From: Bordetella sp. LUAb4
GTDB taxonomy: Bacteria; Pseudomonadota; Gammaproteobacteria; Burkholderiales; Burkholderiaceae_B
Direction of reading: 5' to 3'
DNA length: 64,000 bases
Assembly (NCBI RefSeq): GCF_021325795.1
Contig: NZ_JAHPZX010000001.1
Span: forward strand, 124,001-188,000
The notes beneath the pieces are model-generated. The model worked only from the letters and a program-made list of their open reading frames with translations. It was not told the origin of the DNA and made no database searches. The translations under genes were made by a program, and so were the position numbers. Below, in pieces: positions 19,201 through 28,110 of this stretch (position 1 is the stretch's first letter; every line of letters begins with the position of its first letter).

Positions 19201-22200
19201 CGCGTTGATGTTGTCCAGATTGATCGTGCCGGTCTGGGCGATCCAGGTACCGCCACCGGACGTCGACGTCAGATCGGTGACCTGCGTGTTCAACGCCTGG
19301 GCATTCGTACCGATCGTGCTGCCGGCGCTGGCGTTCGTGGTGAGCGTCAGGTCATGCGCGGTAATGAGCGAGGAACCGCTGGAAGCCACGATGCTGGCGG
19401 CGCCGCTGTTGCCCTGGCCAGCGGTCAGCGCGACTGCGTTGTTGCCCGCAGCGATCGTGCCAACGCTGATGCCGCCACGGGTCGTGTAGCTGAAGTCCAG
19501 GCCCGAAGTGTCCGAGACGGTGGTCAGCGTGCTCGTGCCGTTGTCCGACGCCACGAATGTCAGGCCGCTGGCCGTGAGCGACAGCGTCCCGGCGCTGCCG
19601 GTCGTGGCGCCCACCGTGCGGTCTATCGACAGCTTGGCCAGGTCCATGCTGTCGGCAACGTTGAAGCTGCCGGAGTTGTTGATCGCCAGCTTATCGGTAG
19701 CGACATTCAGCGCCGTACCGCCCGCACCGATGGATGCGCCGGTGCCGGCGGCGGTCAGCGTGACGCTGTCGCCGCTGACGCTGTTCGACGCACTGGTGCC
19801 CAGGACGCTTCCGCGCTGCGCCGTCAGCGTCACATCGCCGTTGGCCGACGAGATGGTGCCCACGGCCAGGTCGGCGCTTCCCGAACCGCCGTTGCCCGAG
19901 GTCAGCGTGATATCGCCGTCCGCGCTTACCGTGGTGGCGATCAGGCCGTAATTGCCGGTCAAGGCAATGCTGCCGTCCGCGCCATTGCCATTGGCCGCGG
20001 CATGCAGGGTGACGGTGGTCGTCGCCTGCGAGTTGGACGTGACCAGGATGGCGCTGACGTTGCCGATGGAACCGGCGGCGGTCAGGTCGATGGCGCTGGC
20101 GTTGTTGATGGTGCCGCTCAGGATCGAACCACCTTGGTTGTCCATCGTGAACGTGTGGTTGTCCACATCGATGGAACCCAGGGAGATGTCGCCCGAGTTA
20201 TTGGTCAGCGAGCTGTTGCCATGGGCGCCGAAGTTCGTGATCGTGGTGTTGCTGTTCAACGCCACCGAGACACCGCCGTCACGGGAATACGCGTTCAGCG
20301 TGTTGACGTTGGTATCGATGGCGTTGCCGGCGCCGGTGGCACCGATGGACGAGTCGCCCGACAAGGTCAGGCCCGCCGCATCGATCTTCGTGCTCGCGTC
20401 ACCGTCGCCGGTCAGCGCGCTGTTGACCGCCGTCAGACGAACATCGTCCAGGCCCACGTTGATCGTGCCGACCTGGATACCCCGGTCGCTGGACAAGCCC
20501 AGGTCCACGCCGGCGGTGTCGGTGATGTTGTTCACCACCATCTTCGAGCCGTCGTCCGTGACGTCGAACGTCACCGGGCTGGCGCCGGTGCGTGCCGCCC
20601 AGTCGATGCCATAGGCGCGTGCGGACGAACCACGGGCATCGATGGTCAGCGCATCCAGATGCAACTGGTCGCTGATGAAAACGTCGCCCGAGTTATCCAC
20701 ATTCAGTTGCGGTGCGGAGATGATCAACGGATTGGCGGAGGTGCCGATATTGCCGTTGGCGCCGAAGGTATAGAGCGTCACATCGCCCGCGACGATGTTC
20801 GCGCCGCCATTACCGTTGCCGGCCGTGATGTCGCCGGCGGTGCTCAGGCTGACGGTGCCCGTGGGCAACACATCGATGCTGCCGACTTCCTGGCTGCGTT
20901 GCGACTTGAACGAGAAATTCAGGCCGGTGCTGTCCGCCACCTGTTCCAGGACGTACCTGTCCTGGTCGTCCCAGACGTTGAACGTCAGTTCCGGGGCGAT
21001 GATGCTGTAGACCGTGGGGGGGACGGGATTGACCGCGGTGCTGGTCACGGACAGCGACGACAGGTCGACATCGTTCTTGACATAGATGTCGACGCCAGCG
21101 GTCAGGCTGAGCGCGCGCGTGTTGGTGTCGATCGAGCTGGACGGGGCACCAATGGTGATGCCGGCCACCAGCGCTATCTGCCCGGCGGTGATGTGCGAAT
21201 CGCTGTCGATATTCTGGATGGAACGCGAGGACGACAAGGACACCGACTGCGCGGGTCCGGTGTCCAGGTTGCCGATCTTCAGGGTCTGGTCACCATTGAA
21301 GCTGAAGTCCAGGCCGGAAGCATCCGTGACTTTGGTCATCACGTAGTTGCCGCCGGTGTCCGTCACCTGGAAGTCCAGGCCCTTCGCGGTGACCTGCACC
21401 AGGTTGCTGCCCAGGCCGGCCGCGTGCGTGTCCGTCAGGTCCAGCCTGTAGAGGTCGGATGTATTGTCCAGCACCAGGTTGCCGCCGCTGCTGGCGGTCA
21501 GTTGGCGCGTGTCCGTCAAGACTGCGTTGCCGTTGGCACCAATCGAGCCTTGCGTCGCGCTCAGCGCCAGGACCGGCGTGACGAAGCGGCCGGAACCGGA
21601 TTGCAGGATGTCGCCGCTGGTGACCACCACATTGGCCGACGTGCCCGCGCTGTTGTCAAGCAGGGTCAGGGTCTTGTTATTGGACACCCACAGCGTCTGG
21701 CCGACATCCGAGGACAGTGTGTTCGCGCTGATATACAGCGGCTCGGCAGGGATCTGGTTGTACTTGCCCTGCACGGACTGCGCATTCAGCGTCAGGTCGC
21801 CCGTGATGACGTCCGGAGTACCGCCCAGGTGGGTACCGTAGATGGTCTGCGTGGTCGTCAACGCGACCGAACCATTGCCGCCCGTCTCGATATGGCCCAG
21901 CGTCAGCGTGCGGTCGGTGGACAACGCCAGGTGCAGGTCATTGTTCTGCACGATGTTGCCGGCCGTCATGCCCGCAATCGAATTCGGGCCGTTATCCGTG
22001 AAGGAGAAAGTCAGGCCGGTGGACGAGATCGCGTACGAATTGGTCTGGTTGGTGACCGAGCTGTCGTGCAAGGCCGTCAAGGACAGCGAATTCAGCGTCT
22101 GCGCGTTGCTTACGCTGACCGAGCCGGACGACGCAATGTTCAGGTTGGCGGTGTTGGTGCTCATGGTGGCGCTGCTGCCAACGCCACCGCCCTTGCCGGT

Positions 22201-25200
22201 CGCGGCCAGGCTGACGGTGCCGCTGGTCAAGCTTCCCGCAGCCCGGTTGATCGCACCGTTGATGCCCAGCGCCGAGTCGCCCAGCGCCGTCAGCGAGATG
22301 GATCCCGCACCAGCGCCGGTATTGATCGTGCCGGTGGATATCCCACCCAGCGTGGTCACGGCGAAGTTCGCGCCGGACAGCACCCCCGTCACGTTGAGTA
22401 CCGTGCCGCTGTAGCTCATCGACAGGCTGTTGCCCGAGCCCAGGTTGCCGAAGCTATACGTGGGGGCCACCACGGCGCCGCCGACCGTACGCTCGGAAAA
22501 GTCCAGCGTCAGGTTTTGCAGCGCGGTGCCGTTGTTGTCGATATTGATGCCACCGTTGGTGGCGATGCTCAGGTTGCTCGTCTGCAGGGACAGCGCATTG
22601 CTGCCGTCGCCGATGTAGGCGCCACCATACTGCCCGTTGACCGCCAGCGTGATCTTGGGTGCGACGATGGATCCCGTTGTCTTCGTGATGGTCGAGGACA
22701 TGCCCGCGGCAGCGTCCACGCCCAACGAGATCGAGTTGTTGGCCTGCATGGCGCCGACCATCAGCCCCTTCTTGGCGGACAGGCTGAAATCGTTCAACGC
22801 GCCTGCGCCGCTGATGGTCATCAGCGACAGGTACGTACCGAAGTCGTGGATCTTGTAGCTCTGCGTTCCCGCCGCGACGACCAGATCATGCTGCATGAAG
22901 TTCGTGCTGGTGTTCGCGATAGCCAGGCTGGTCAACGCCGTATCGCTCTTCACGAACATGTCGCCGGCGCCGCTCAGGGTGAGCGCGCTCGTATTCTTCA
23001 GCAGCAACGGCTGCTGGACGACCTGATCGTCTTCGTCCAGGGTGGTCGAACCGATCGAGCCCGAACCTGCCGACAACGCCACCGTCGACGCGGTGATGGA
23101 GCCAGGATTCGTTTCGTCGTCGTTGACGATATTGCCGTTGGTGGTCAGGCGCACCGTGCCGGTGGCGCCGGCATCGATGGTGCCTACGCGCACCGACTTG
23201 TTGTAACCGGTGAACCCGAAATCGATGGTGTCGGTGGTAGCGATGTTGCTCAGGTAATACGCGCCACCGTCTTCCGTCAGAACGAAGGACGACAGGTTGG
23301 GGCCCGAGATGTCGTACGAGCTCACCGCGCCGCTGGTGCGCGTGATGTCCAGGCGGTCGAAATCCGTGGTGTTGTGGATGGCGATCTCGCCACCGTTGGT
23401 CAAGGACACATCGGCCGCGGCCAACGTCAGGACCTCGCCAATGGCGCCGATGGCGCCATTGGCGGTCAACGCCACCACGGGCGCCATGATCGCCGTACTC
23501 GTATCGCCATCATCGAAGATCGAACCGGCGGTATTGGTCAGGCTGACCTGCGTGCCACCCGTGATGGTGCCGACGATGGTGTCGCCCGCCACCTGCTGGT
23601 ACTGCACCAGCTTGCCCGCCGTGACGGAGGCCAGCGTGATGTCGTCCGACGTGCCGATGGCCGACAGGTAGACGTCACCGGCCGTGGCATGCGCCGTGAT
23701 GGTGACCGGGCGGCTGCCGTCGAACAAGATGCTGCGACGGCCCTGCTCGGGGGCTTGCCAGGACTCGACCGCGACGTCCGCGCCGCCGATCGACCCCGCG
23801 GCCAGCAACGTGACGTCGTTGCCGTAGGCCGTGATCATGCCGTAGCCGTTGCTGTTCAGGATGGAGCCGTGCTGCGCCGTCAACGTGACGTTGCCATTCG
23901 GGCTGTAGACGGTGCCGCCAAGCGCCAAATCGCCCTGCACGGCGTCGATGACCACATTGCCGTTGTAGGCGTAGATGCCGCCCAGGGTGATGGTGCCGGT
24001 GTAATTGCTGGAGCCGGTGGGGCTGGGCAACTGGACGTAGATGCCGCCCTGGTTGGCCTGCGCGCTCAGGTTGCCGGTGACGATATCGAGGTGATCGGCG
24101 CCTTGCGCGCCGACCGCGCCGTAGGCATTCAGGTTGACCGAGTTGGCCACCAGCACCGTGCTCTTGTCACCGTCGTCCTTGATCGACCCGTACGTCGAAG
24201 TCAGGTTGGCGCTGCCGCTGGCACCGACGTTGACGGCGCCGATCGTGATGTCGCGATCGCTGGTGAAGGAGAAATTCAGCGCGCTGGTGTCGCTGACATC
24301 GCTCAGGGTGTGGCCCGAGGTGCTGTCCAGCACCTTGAACAACAGGCTGGGCGCCTTGACCTGCAAGTCATAGACGTCGTCGCTGTCCAGATGCAGCGCC
24401 GTCACGGACAGCTGGTTCAGGTCGGAGATGCTGCTCACGTACAGGTTGCCGCGCGTGGTCAGGCTCAGCGAGCTCGAGTTCGTGTCGACCGCGTCGCCGG
24501 CAGTGCCGATGTAGCCCTGGTTCGCGGCCAGCGTCAGGTAGGAAGCCGTGACACGCGTATTGACGTCGCCGTCGTCGGTGATGTTGCCCTGCGTGGCGGT
24601 GAAGGACGCCTGGCTGCCCACACGGACATTGCCCAGCACCATGCCTTGGTCGCCACGGAACAGGAAGGACGACAGGGCCGAACTATAGACGTCGTTGAAA
24701 TGGTAGACGCTGCCGTCGTCCGTCACATTGAAGGACAGGTAGGGCGAGGTGACCCACAGGACGTTGGGCGTGCCGATGGACTGGTGGGTGTTGTAGATGC
24801 TGAGCGTATCCAGCGTCTTGCCGCTGTTGTCGACGTAGACATCCTTGCCGCTGGTCAGCGTCAGCGTATCGGTGTTGGTGTTCAGGTGACCGGCGCTGGT
24901 GCCGAGGGTGCCTTGCGCGGCGGCCAGTTCGATACTGTCGCCCGCCAGCAGGGTGCCCGACACGGCCGCGGCCAGGATGTCGCCGCCGGCATTGATGTAC
25001 AAGCGGCCGCTACCCGCATCCACTTGATTGACGGTGACGCCGGAAGCCGCCTGGACGGTGATGTCCTGGTAGGCCTTCAGGCTGTCCAGCTTCAGTGCGC
25101 CACTGACCTGGTTGATGTAGATGGAACCGGCCGTGGCGGTCAACTCGCCCGCGGCGGTGCGCAGTTGATTGGCGGCCGTACCGATGGTGTAGGTCGGTGC

Positions 25201-28089
25201 CGAACCATTGGTCGGGTTCGCGGCGACGGGCGCCAGCAGGTAGACCCGGGCGCCGGTGATCAAGGCGGTGTTGCTGGTATCGGCGTTCTCGATCACGCTG
25301 TTGCTGGACAGGGTGACACTGCCCGTGCCGGCGTTGATGTTGCCGCCCACCAGGATGGCCTGCCCTTTCAGGCTGACCGCGCCTCCGCCGGAGCTGACGT
25401 TGTTCGCCAGCAGCACGCCGGCGCCGTTGATGGTGATGTCGCCAGCCTGGCTGGTGATGTTATCGGCGGTCAGCGTGGCGGCGCTGGACTCGACATTCAG
25501 CTTGCCCGCCACCGCGCCGCTCACGGCCGATGCCGTCGTCTGCAAGGCGCGGGTGAAACCGGCATTCGGTCCGTTCAGGGTCAGCTTGTCCGTGCGGATC
25601 AGCGTATTCGCGCTGGCGTCGATATTGCCCGCGACCGACGTCAGGACGGTCTGCGCGCCCGCGTTGAAGGCCCCGCCAAGGTACAAATCGGAAGTCGAAT
25701 AGACCGTGACGTTGCCCGTGGCATTGAGATCGCCCAGGTTGGTCCGGCCAAGATTGAACAGATTGATGCCACCGGCGGTCGCCGTCGCCGTCAGGTTGCC
25801 GGCTTGGGAGATCAAGGCCTGCGAAGCCGAGCCGATGGAGGTCGCGGCCTGCAAGGTCAGATTGCCGGCGGAGATCATCGTGCCCGACGTTCCGGTGATC
25901 CCACCGGTAGTCGAGGTCAGCGCCAGGTTGCCATTGCCGTTGCCCGGCGCGCCGACGTTGACGGCGCCGACGGTGATCGAACGGTCGCCGGTGAACGACA
26001 GATTCAAGCCGGGTTGCTGGATGGAGGTCAGGGCATAGCTGCTGCCATCGGTGACATCGAAGGTCAGGCCCGATGACGTGATGTCGTAGGTATTGACCTT
26101 GCCGGTCTGCGCATGGCGGCTATTGATGGCCAGCGAGGACAGCGTGCCGTTGTTGGCGAGAACGATGTCGCCACCGGAGGAGACCGCCAGGACGCTGGTG
26201 GCCGTATTCAGCGCGGCGCCCGTAGCGCCCACGTTGGCCGCTTCCGCGTCCAGCTTCACGGACGCGCCAGCCAGGGACTGGTTGGCGCCGCCGGTGTTAT
26301 AGATCGAACCCGCGGTGCTGGCGACGTTGACCGCCCCGCTGCCCGCGTTGATCGCATTGGCCAGATTGATATTGCCGGAAGCCTGCAGGGTGATGTTGCC
26401 GCCGTTGGAGGTCAGCTTGCCGATGCTGTCCAGCGAGCTGCCCACACCCAGGGCTTGCAGGTAGATGTTGCCGCCCTGCGTGGTGATCTCGGTATTCGAG
26501 TCGGCGAAACGGATACCGCCCGACGTCGTCGATTGCAAGGTGAAGGTCGAACCGGCCTGGGTCTGCAGATTGATCGCGCTCATCGCGTCGATCGTGATCT
26601 GTCCCGTCGCGCTCAGGGTGAGGTTGCCGTTACCGGCCTGTGCTTCCAGCCAGCCGCGGGTAACGACGTTGCCGGTGTTGCTCGGCGCCGTGTCGCCGGT
26701 GATCTCCAGCGTCGCCGGATCGATCAGCAGCGTGCCCGCGTTGCCCTTGGGCGCGCGCAGATCGGCCGAGCCGGTCAGGCTGATATTCTTTTCAGCCGAC
26801 ACTTCGGCGAAACCGCCATCGCCGCCATTGGCGCCGCCGCGAGCCGAAATCGTGCCGGCGAACGTGGTGCTGTCGGTCGACCACAGGGTGACGTTGCCGC
26901 CCTTGCCCTGATCCAGCGCATCCGCCTTCACCGTCGCGCCGGCGGCCACGCTCAAGGTGGCCGACTTGTTGCTGTAGGCCGCCGAGCCGTCGGCCGGTGC
27001 CACACCCTGGCTGCCCAGGGCGATTTCGCCGCCGCCCGCCGCGCCGGAGGCGTCGATGACGGCGCCGCTGGCTACCTTGACGTTCTGGCCGGTCACCACG
27101 ACCTTGCCGCCCTGCTCACCTGCATGGGTGCCGCTGGCATCCACCGTCCCGGCCACGTTCACGGTGCCCGCATCGCCGCCGGACAGCACGATCTTGCCGT
27201 TCCTGGTGCCCACCGACTTGGCGCTGACGATGCCGTCCGTGTTGATGACGTTGTCGACCACGTCCTTGACCGCGCGCGCGGTCATCAGCACCGTGCCGCC
27301 GTCGGCACGGATCACGCCCGTATTGGTGACCAGCGCGCCAACCGCCTTGCCGTTGGCGTCCTTGGGCGCATCCTTGACCACCGAGCTGGCGTCGAAACTC
27401 AACAGCCCGTCACCTTGGAAGTCCACCGTGAAGGTGCGCGCGCCGGCCAGGGCGACCTTACCCAGCTTGGCCTCGATCACGCCCGAGTTCTTCACCGCCG
27501 GCGCCACCAGCGCGGCCAGGCCGCTGTCCTTGATGCTGATCTGGCCTTCGTTGACCACCATGGCGTTCAGATTGGTCGACGCCTGGTTGAACTTCAGGCG
27601 CCCCGCCATGAAATCGTCGTCGCGGATGTTGGCCGTGGTGGCCACCAGGCCACCCACGTCCACGCGCGCGCTCTTGCCGAACACCACCCCGTTCGGGTTG
27701 ACCAGCATCACCGTGCCGTTGGCGTTGAGCTTGCCGAAGATGGCGGACGGATCATTGCCCACCACGCGGTTCAGCGTCACGCTCTTGCTGCCCGGCTGGA
27801 CGAAGTTGACCGTCTCGTTGGCGCCAATGCTGAAGCCCTTCCAGTTGATGATGGCTTTGCCGCTGCTCTGGTTGATGTTCAGCGTGCCGTTGCCCTGGTT
27901 GTTGATCGTGGCCGAACCGGCGACCACGTTGCCGCCGGTCGGGTTGGCCTGGGCGCCGCCGGACACCACGGAGCCGATCACCATGGCCAAGGTGGTCAGG
28001 GCCGGCATTGCGCCTGGCCGAACGAGGGGCGCGCGGCGCACGGGCAGGACGATGTTGCGTTGAGCGAAGGAACGGGGAAGGCGCTTCAT
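13267..28089 (-). CDS. Giant filamentous-haemagglutinin-like TpsA adhesin (4940 residues)
   Basis: A two-partner-secretion exoprotein. Residues 1 to about 48 are an extended signal peptide (ending GGAQA). The TPS domain follows, with NRVVGNDPSAIFGKL near 107-121 and the hallmark NPNG at 131-134. A TLLIDPATLEITGD segment near 450 closes the secretion part. Residues about 670-2880 contain roughly eleven diverged copies of a unit with a VTDDG / SGLDFSF / GDR-I-VG core. Residues about 3860-4630 contain about eight copies of a shorter TTG-Q-Y-G-V unit. The C-terminus is acidic and Ser-rich (DQDEEKSSS), with no toxin or anchor domain. Cysteine appears to be absent. Expected to form a long beta-helix at the cell surface after export by the TpsB encoded 21 bases upstream. 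The reading frame is intact over 14.8 kb. Confidence 0.95.
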   Translation of the reverse strand: MKRLPRSFAQRNIVLPVRRAPLVRPGAMPALTTLAMVIGSVVSGGAQANPTGGNVVAGSATINNQGNGTLNINQSSGKAIINWKGFSIGANETVNFVQPGSKSVTLNRVVGNDPSAIFGKLNANGTVMLVNPNGVVFGKSARVDVGGLVATTANIRDDDFMAGRLKFNQASTNLNAMVVNEGQISIKDSGLAALVAPAVKNSGVIEAKLGKVALAGARTFTVDFQGDGLLSFDASSVVKDAPKDANGKAVGALVTNTGVIRADGGTVLMTARAVKDVVDNVINTDGIVSAKSVGTRNGKIVLSGGDAGTVNVAGTVDASGTHAGEQGGKVVVTGQNVKVASGAVIDASGAAGGGEIALGSQGVAPADGSAAYSNKSATLSVAAGATVKADALDQGKGGNVTLWSTDSTTFAGTISARGGANGGDGGFAEVSAEKNISLTGSADLRAPKGNAGTLLIDPATLEITGDTAPSNTGNVVTRGWLEAQAGNGNLTLSATGQITIDAMSAINLQTQAGSTFTLQSTTSGGIRFADSNTEITTQGGNIYLQALGVGSSLDSIGKLTSNGGNITLQASGNINLANAINAGSGAVNVASTAGSIYNTGGANQSLAGASVKLDAEAANVGATGAALNTATSVLAVSSGGDIVLANNGTLSSLAINSRHAQTGKVNTYDITSSGLTFDVTDGSSYALTSIQQPGLNLSFTGDRSITVGAVNVGAPGNGNGNLALTSTTGGITGTSGTMISAGNLTLQAATSIGSASQALISQAGNLTATATAGGINLFNLGRTNLGDLNATGNVTVYSTSDLYLGGAFNAGAQTVLTSVAGNIDASANTLIRTDKLTLNGPNAGFTRALQTTASAVSGAVAGKLNVESSAATLTADNITSQAGDITINGAGVLLANNVSSGGGAVSLKGQAILVGGNINAGTGSVTLSSNSVIENADTSNTALITGARVYLLAPVAANPTNGSAPTYTIGTAANQLRTAAGELTATAGSIYINQVSGALKLDSLKAYQDITVQAASGVTVNQVDAGSGRLYINAGGDILAAAVSGTLLAGDSIELAAAQGTLGTSAGHLNTNTDTLTLTSGKDVYVDNSGKTLDTLSIYNTHQSIGTPNVLWVTSPYLSFNVTDDGSVYHFNDVYSSALSSFLFRGDQGMVLGNVRVGSQASFTATQGNITDDGDVNTRVTASYLTLAANQGYIGTAGDAVDTNSSSLSLTTRGNLYVSSISDLNQLSVTALHLDSDDVYDLQVKAPSLLFKVLDSTSGHTLSDVSDTSALNFSFTSDRDITIGAVNVGASGSANLTSTYGSIKDDGDKSTVLVANSVNLNAYGAVGAQGADHLDIVTGNLSAQANQGGIYVQLPSPTGSSNYTGTITLGGIYAYNGNVVIDAVQGDLALGGTVYSPNGNVTLTAQHGSILNSNGYGMITAYGNDVTLLAAGSIGGADVAVESWQAPEQGRRSILFDGSRPVTITAHATAGDVYLSAIGTSDDITLASVTAGKLVQYQQVAGDTIVGTITGGTQVSLTNTAGSIFDDGDTSTAIMAPVVALTANGAIGAIGEVLTLAAADVSLTNGGEIAIHNTTDFDRLDITRTSGAVSSYDISGPNLSSFVLTEDGGAYYLSNIATTDTIDFGFTGYNKSVRVGTIDAGATGTVRLTTNGNIVNDDETNPGSITASTVALSAGSGSIGSTTLDEDDQVVQQPLLLKNTSALTLSGAGDMFVKSDTALTSLAIANTSTNFMQHDLVVAAGTQSYKIHDFGTYLSLMTISGAGALNDFSLSAKKGLMVGAMQANNSISLGVDAAAGMSSTITKTTGSIVAPKITLAVNGQYGGAYIGDGSNALSLQTSNLSIATNGGINIDNNGTALQNLTLDFSERTVGGAVVAPTYSFGNLGSGNSLSMSYSGTVLNVTGVLSGANFAVTTLGGISTGTINTGAGAGSISLTALGDSALGINGAINRAAGSLTSGTVSLAATGKGGGVGSSATMSTNTANLNIASSGSVSVSNAQTLNSLSLTALHDSSVTNQTNSYAISSTGLTFSFTDNGPNSIAGMTAGNIVQNNDLHLALSTDRTLTLGHIETGGNGSVALTTTQTIYGTHLGGTPDVITGDLTLNAQSVQGKYNQIPAEPLYISANTLSSDVGQTLWVSNNKTLTLLDNSAGTSANVVVTSGDILQSGSGRFVTPVLALSATQGSIGANGNAVLTDTRQLTASSGGNLVLDNTSDLYRLDLTDTHAAGLGSNLVQVTAKGLDFQVTDTGGNYVMTKVTDASGLDFSFNGDQTLKIGNLDTGPAQSVSLSSSRSIQNIDSDSHITAGQIALVAGITIGAPSSSIDTNTRALSLTAGVDIYVKNDVDLSSLSVTSTAVNPVPPTVYSIIAPELTFNVWDDQDRYVLEQVADSTGLNFSFKSQRSQEVGSIDVLPTGTVSLSTAGDITAGNGNGGANIVAGDVTLYTFGANGNIGTSANPLIISAPQLNVDNSGDVFISDQLHLDALTIDARGSSARAYGIDWAARTGASPVTFDVTDDGSKMVVNNITDTAGVDLGLSSDRGIQVGTINVGLDDVRLTAVNSALTGDGDASTKIDAAGLTLSGDSSIGATGAGNAIDTNVNTLNAYSRDGGVSVALNSNTTITNFGAHGNSSLTNNSGDISLGSIDVDNHTFTMDNQGGSILSGTINNASAIDLTAAGSIGNVSAILVTSNSQATTTVTLHAAANGNGADGSIALTGNYGLIATTVSADGDITLTSGNGGSGSADLAVGTISSANGDVTLTAQRGSVLGTSASNSVSGDSVTLTAAGTGASIGAGGTALNVATDKLAINNSGSFNVADSMDLAKLSIDRTVGATTGSAGTLSLTASGLTFVASDNGTSTLTTVSDTSGLDFSYTTRGGISVGTIAAGNNAVALTAGQGNSGAASIVASSGSSLITAHDLTLTTNASAGSTIGTNAQALNTQVTDLTSTSGGGTWIAQTGTINLDNINAGGALSVVATGGDILVGQVKNGGNANLTLSANDGSILSNGGAITTSGTGAINLTAANGIGSDTAALQLSAASKTVSASVTGTGSLYLDVLDSLTGGLTSSVSNGSTNITSAGAIKLTSVNSLTDAVGNDIKVNAASGNVTVGTVHAGSKNTEVALTAQNGAIASTGVSSIEGYRVTLNASGDIGSPLLGRMVVGSPRVEANSSNGSVYLEAQAGTILSFVTGNTIDVVAEGNLQIANAVASNSIVVASTGVNSVLVGGNIDAGAGVVSLSFDTLGSSIVDDGNAETRIIGSIVSMHASAGIGGTAPGDAKTVQTTTSSLAATSASGNIYIDDNNAAGVVLQTIVAGNGAIDIDTAGDTFAYNVQAQTANASNTISIASANGDMRVGTVNAGSGAGDVTLAAAGDIYGTSGSLVTGNELNAHAGGDVGTLFTALNTKVSALGDLTTQTGGVIAIDNSGTSALSVGTNTNPGAGGTLSIKTLGDMDASSGIVSGLQTLLLSSGGTLTLPDGGLNVVGSATLKGTTDVVADGAAPRTLDVTADSLTFSSGSAGGNTTLATQVATLDARLTNASGSANLMVENTGDLDATLRTSNGDISVTNTGDLTATSVQAAGNIDLSASGKVDAVSVTATGATRTVVVTSDTGDIGIGTIDAGSTDGQIELTATAGKIANLGSGNSLTAYGLSLTAQDGIGSVNSPLNILVREVTGNVTGTGGLYLSGGSTLTLNDLTTHDGDIGITTTGDLTVNANKDLIAGNGGHVDLTSTGGDVWINKDIVAADMGSLSVTGNQITAGNVTTDGAQVYNGDVQLVGNLKGGSIDVQGNIGLNGAAAPAGLRTLTATDGNIRVDGMIDGGGLVATFDAGTGSVTLGGNASNLFALTVTGEGNSIAGVTTLREQTYNGATTLRGNYETTDAAFTVNGDAMLGSNVSVDTVANGGTVGGAVSFGGRLTSADGYSYGLQVDAGTADVTFDGVVGQQAVMLFSLPVQGDTGARLGALQVNTAGATVFNDKVYASSVYTDDPGTLALNGSLVDTTGDQYFGELAVLGTNVTLKGGVVTLNQGADASTAGAQSLTIDGAAQLFDAVGGNKALAALSVTGATGIHTSTINTTGAQSYQGDVTFDQDLNLATTGGGVSFGGKVDGAHDLTIAAQGGNVAFGGAVGGNTALASLSVDTTGAVALNGGSVRTTDEQNYNGHVTLGANTVLTGDEVHLNNGADGAHALAIVGRGIITGAVGAQQALASLAVTGGTILYQGSIATTGDQTYQGKFLVRGDQQLSTQGGDVSFTSSVSGNHNLSIAAHGGDVDFAAGVGVGGDVDPIAALTVDTSGTTHIGGKVRAASVTTLGKGTLALDNGDVVTTGAQSYDSRVVLGQDTVLKGTQVALLNGGDGAHALTIDGNATLGGSLGTNQALSALTVKGTTAFNDGSITTTGNQHYIGAATTVGQQTLTSRTGDVLFDGAVDGATAGSGGLAVQAAGDVTFAGAIGATTRAGNLSVTAGDATHFVGAIRAAALTTGASGTLALDAGSVDTTGNQRYGQHLVLSTDTTLAGANVALLAGVDAARAGTQALHIAGNAAITGNVGAAAALRNLSIDGTTAMNAGSVQTVGDQTYGGAVALNGDRTLTSSTGSVVFGSTLDGAGSSNLAINAAHNISAAGDVTGVAGLTLRAVDTVVFNGAVSAYRVQQLEAQSATYRGKLTATGPDGIDLTGGSFTFGGDVSAETGAIRIAGTSPANAAGSVNFAAGSTVRAATSFTQSGAATMLLPANLIARDSVTLGTVGQIQGNSLAITTQGDITALGLYGPQARATLTLASPSLANPAGGKLTIGLNDADATHKLNVGVLAVPTAGSAQVYGSIGSRAGAVAAAFVTSPLAGSPWFMNDTPWGPNDIVQRVTASTAPIWVEPSKPGVDSLFRGTVSNNAYGPDPLGAYADPQVLRVSFAEITPGQMPGGLNNGLNAPAGDPAVLQTPGSTSTQDQDEEKSSS
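14390..16110. repeat. C-terminal repeat block of the adhesin (type B units)
   Basis: Eight recognisable DNA units start near 14390, 14615, 14915, 15130, 15425, 15635, 15875 and 16095, each marked on the plus strand by a TGGTCGCC(G)GTGGT-like core. They encode a TTG-(D/N/A)Q-x-Y-x-G unit of roughly 70-100 residues. Spacing of 200-300 bp and clear divergence suggest old duplications, not a recent array. Confidence 0.6.
19460..26075. repeat. Central repeat block of the adhesin (type A units)
   Basis: About eleven diverged units, each with a plus-strand stretch encoding an L-x-F-x-VTDDG segment followed by SGLDFSFxGDR and an I-x-VGxIxxG tail. Copies lie near 19460, 20480, 20880, 21270, 21900, 22400, 22780, 23200, 24250, 24650 and 25980. 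Spacing ranges from about 0.4 to 1.0 kb, so the units are unevenly placed. Confidence 0.6.
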
Positions 28090-28110
28090 GATCGGTATCG
28101 TCTCTGCTGC

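Noticed and set aside
14390-26075. Possible CRISPR-like array because of regularly repeated DNA
   Set aside because: The repeats are long, diverged, unevenly spaced and lie in frame inside the adhesin gene; there are no short identical repeats with unique spacers and no cas genes.
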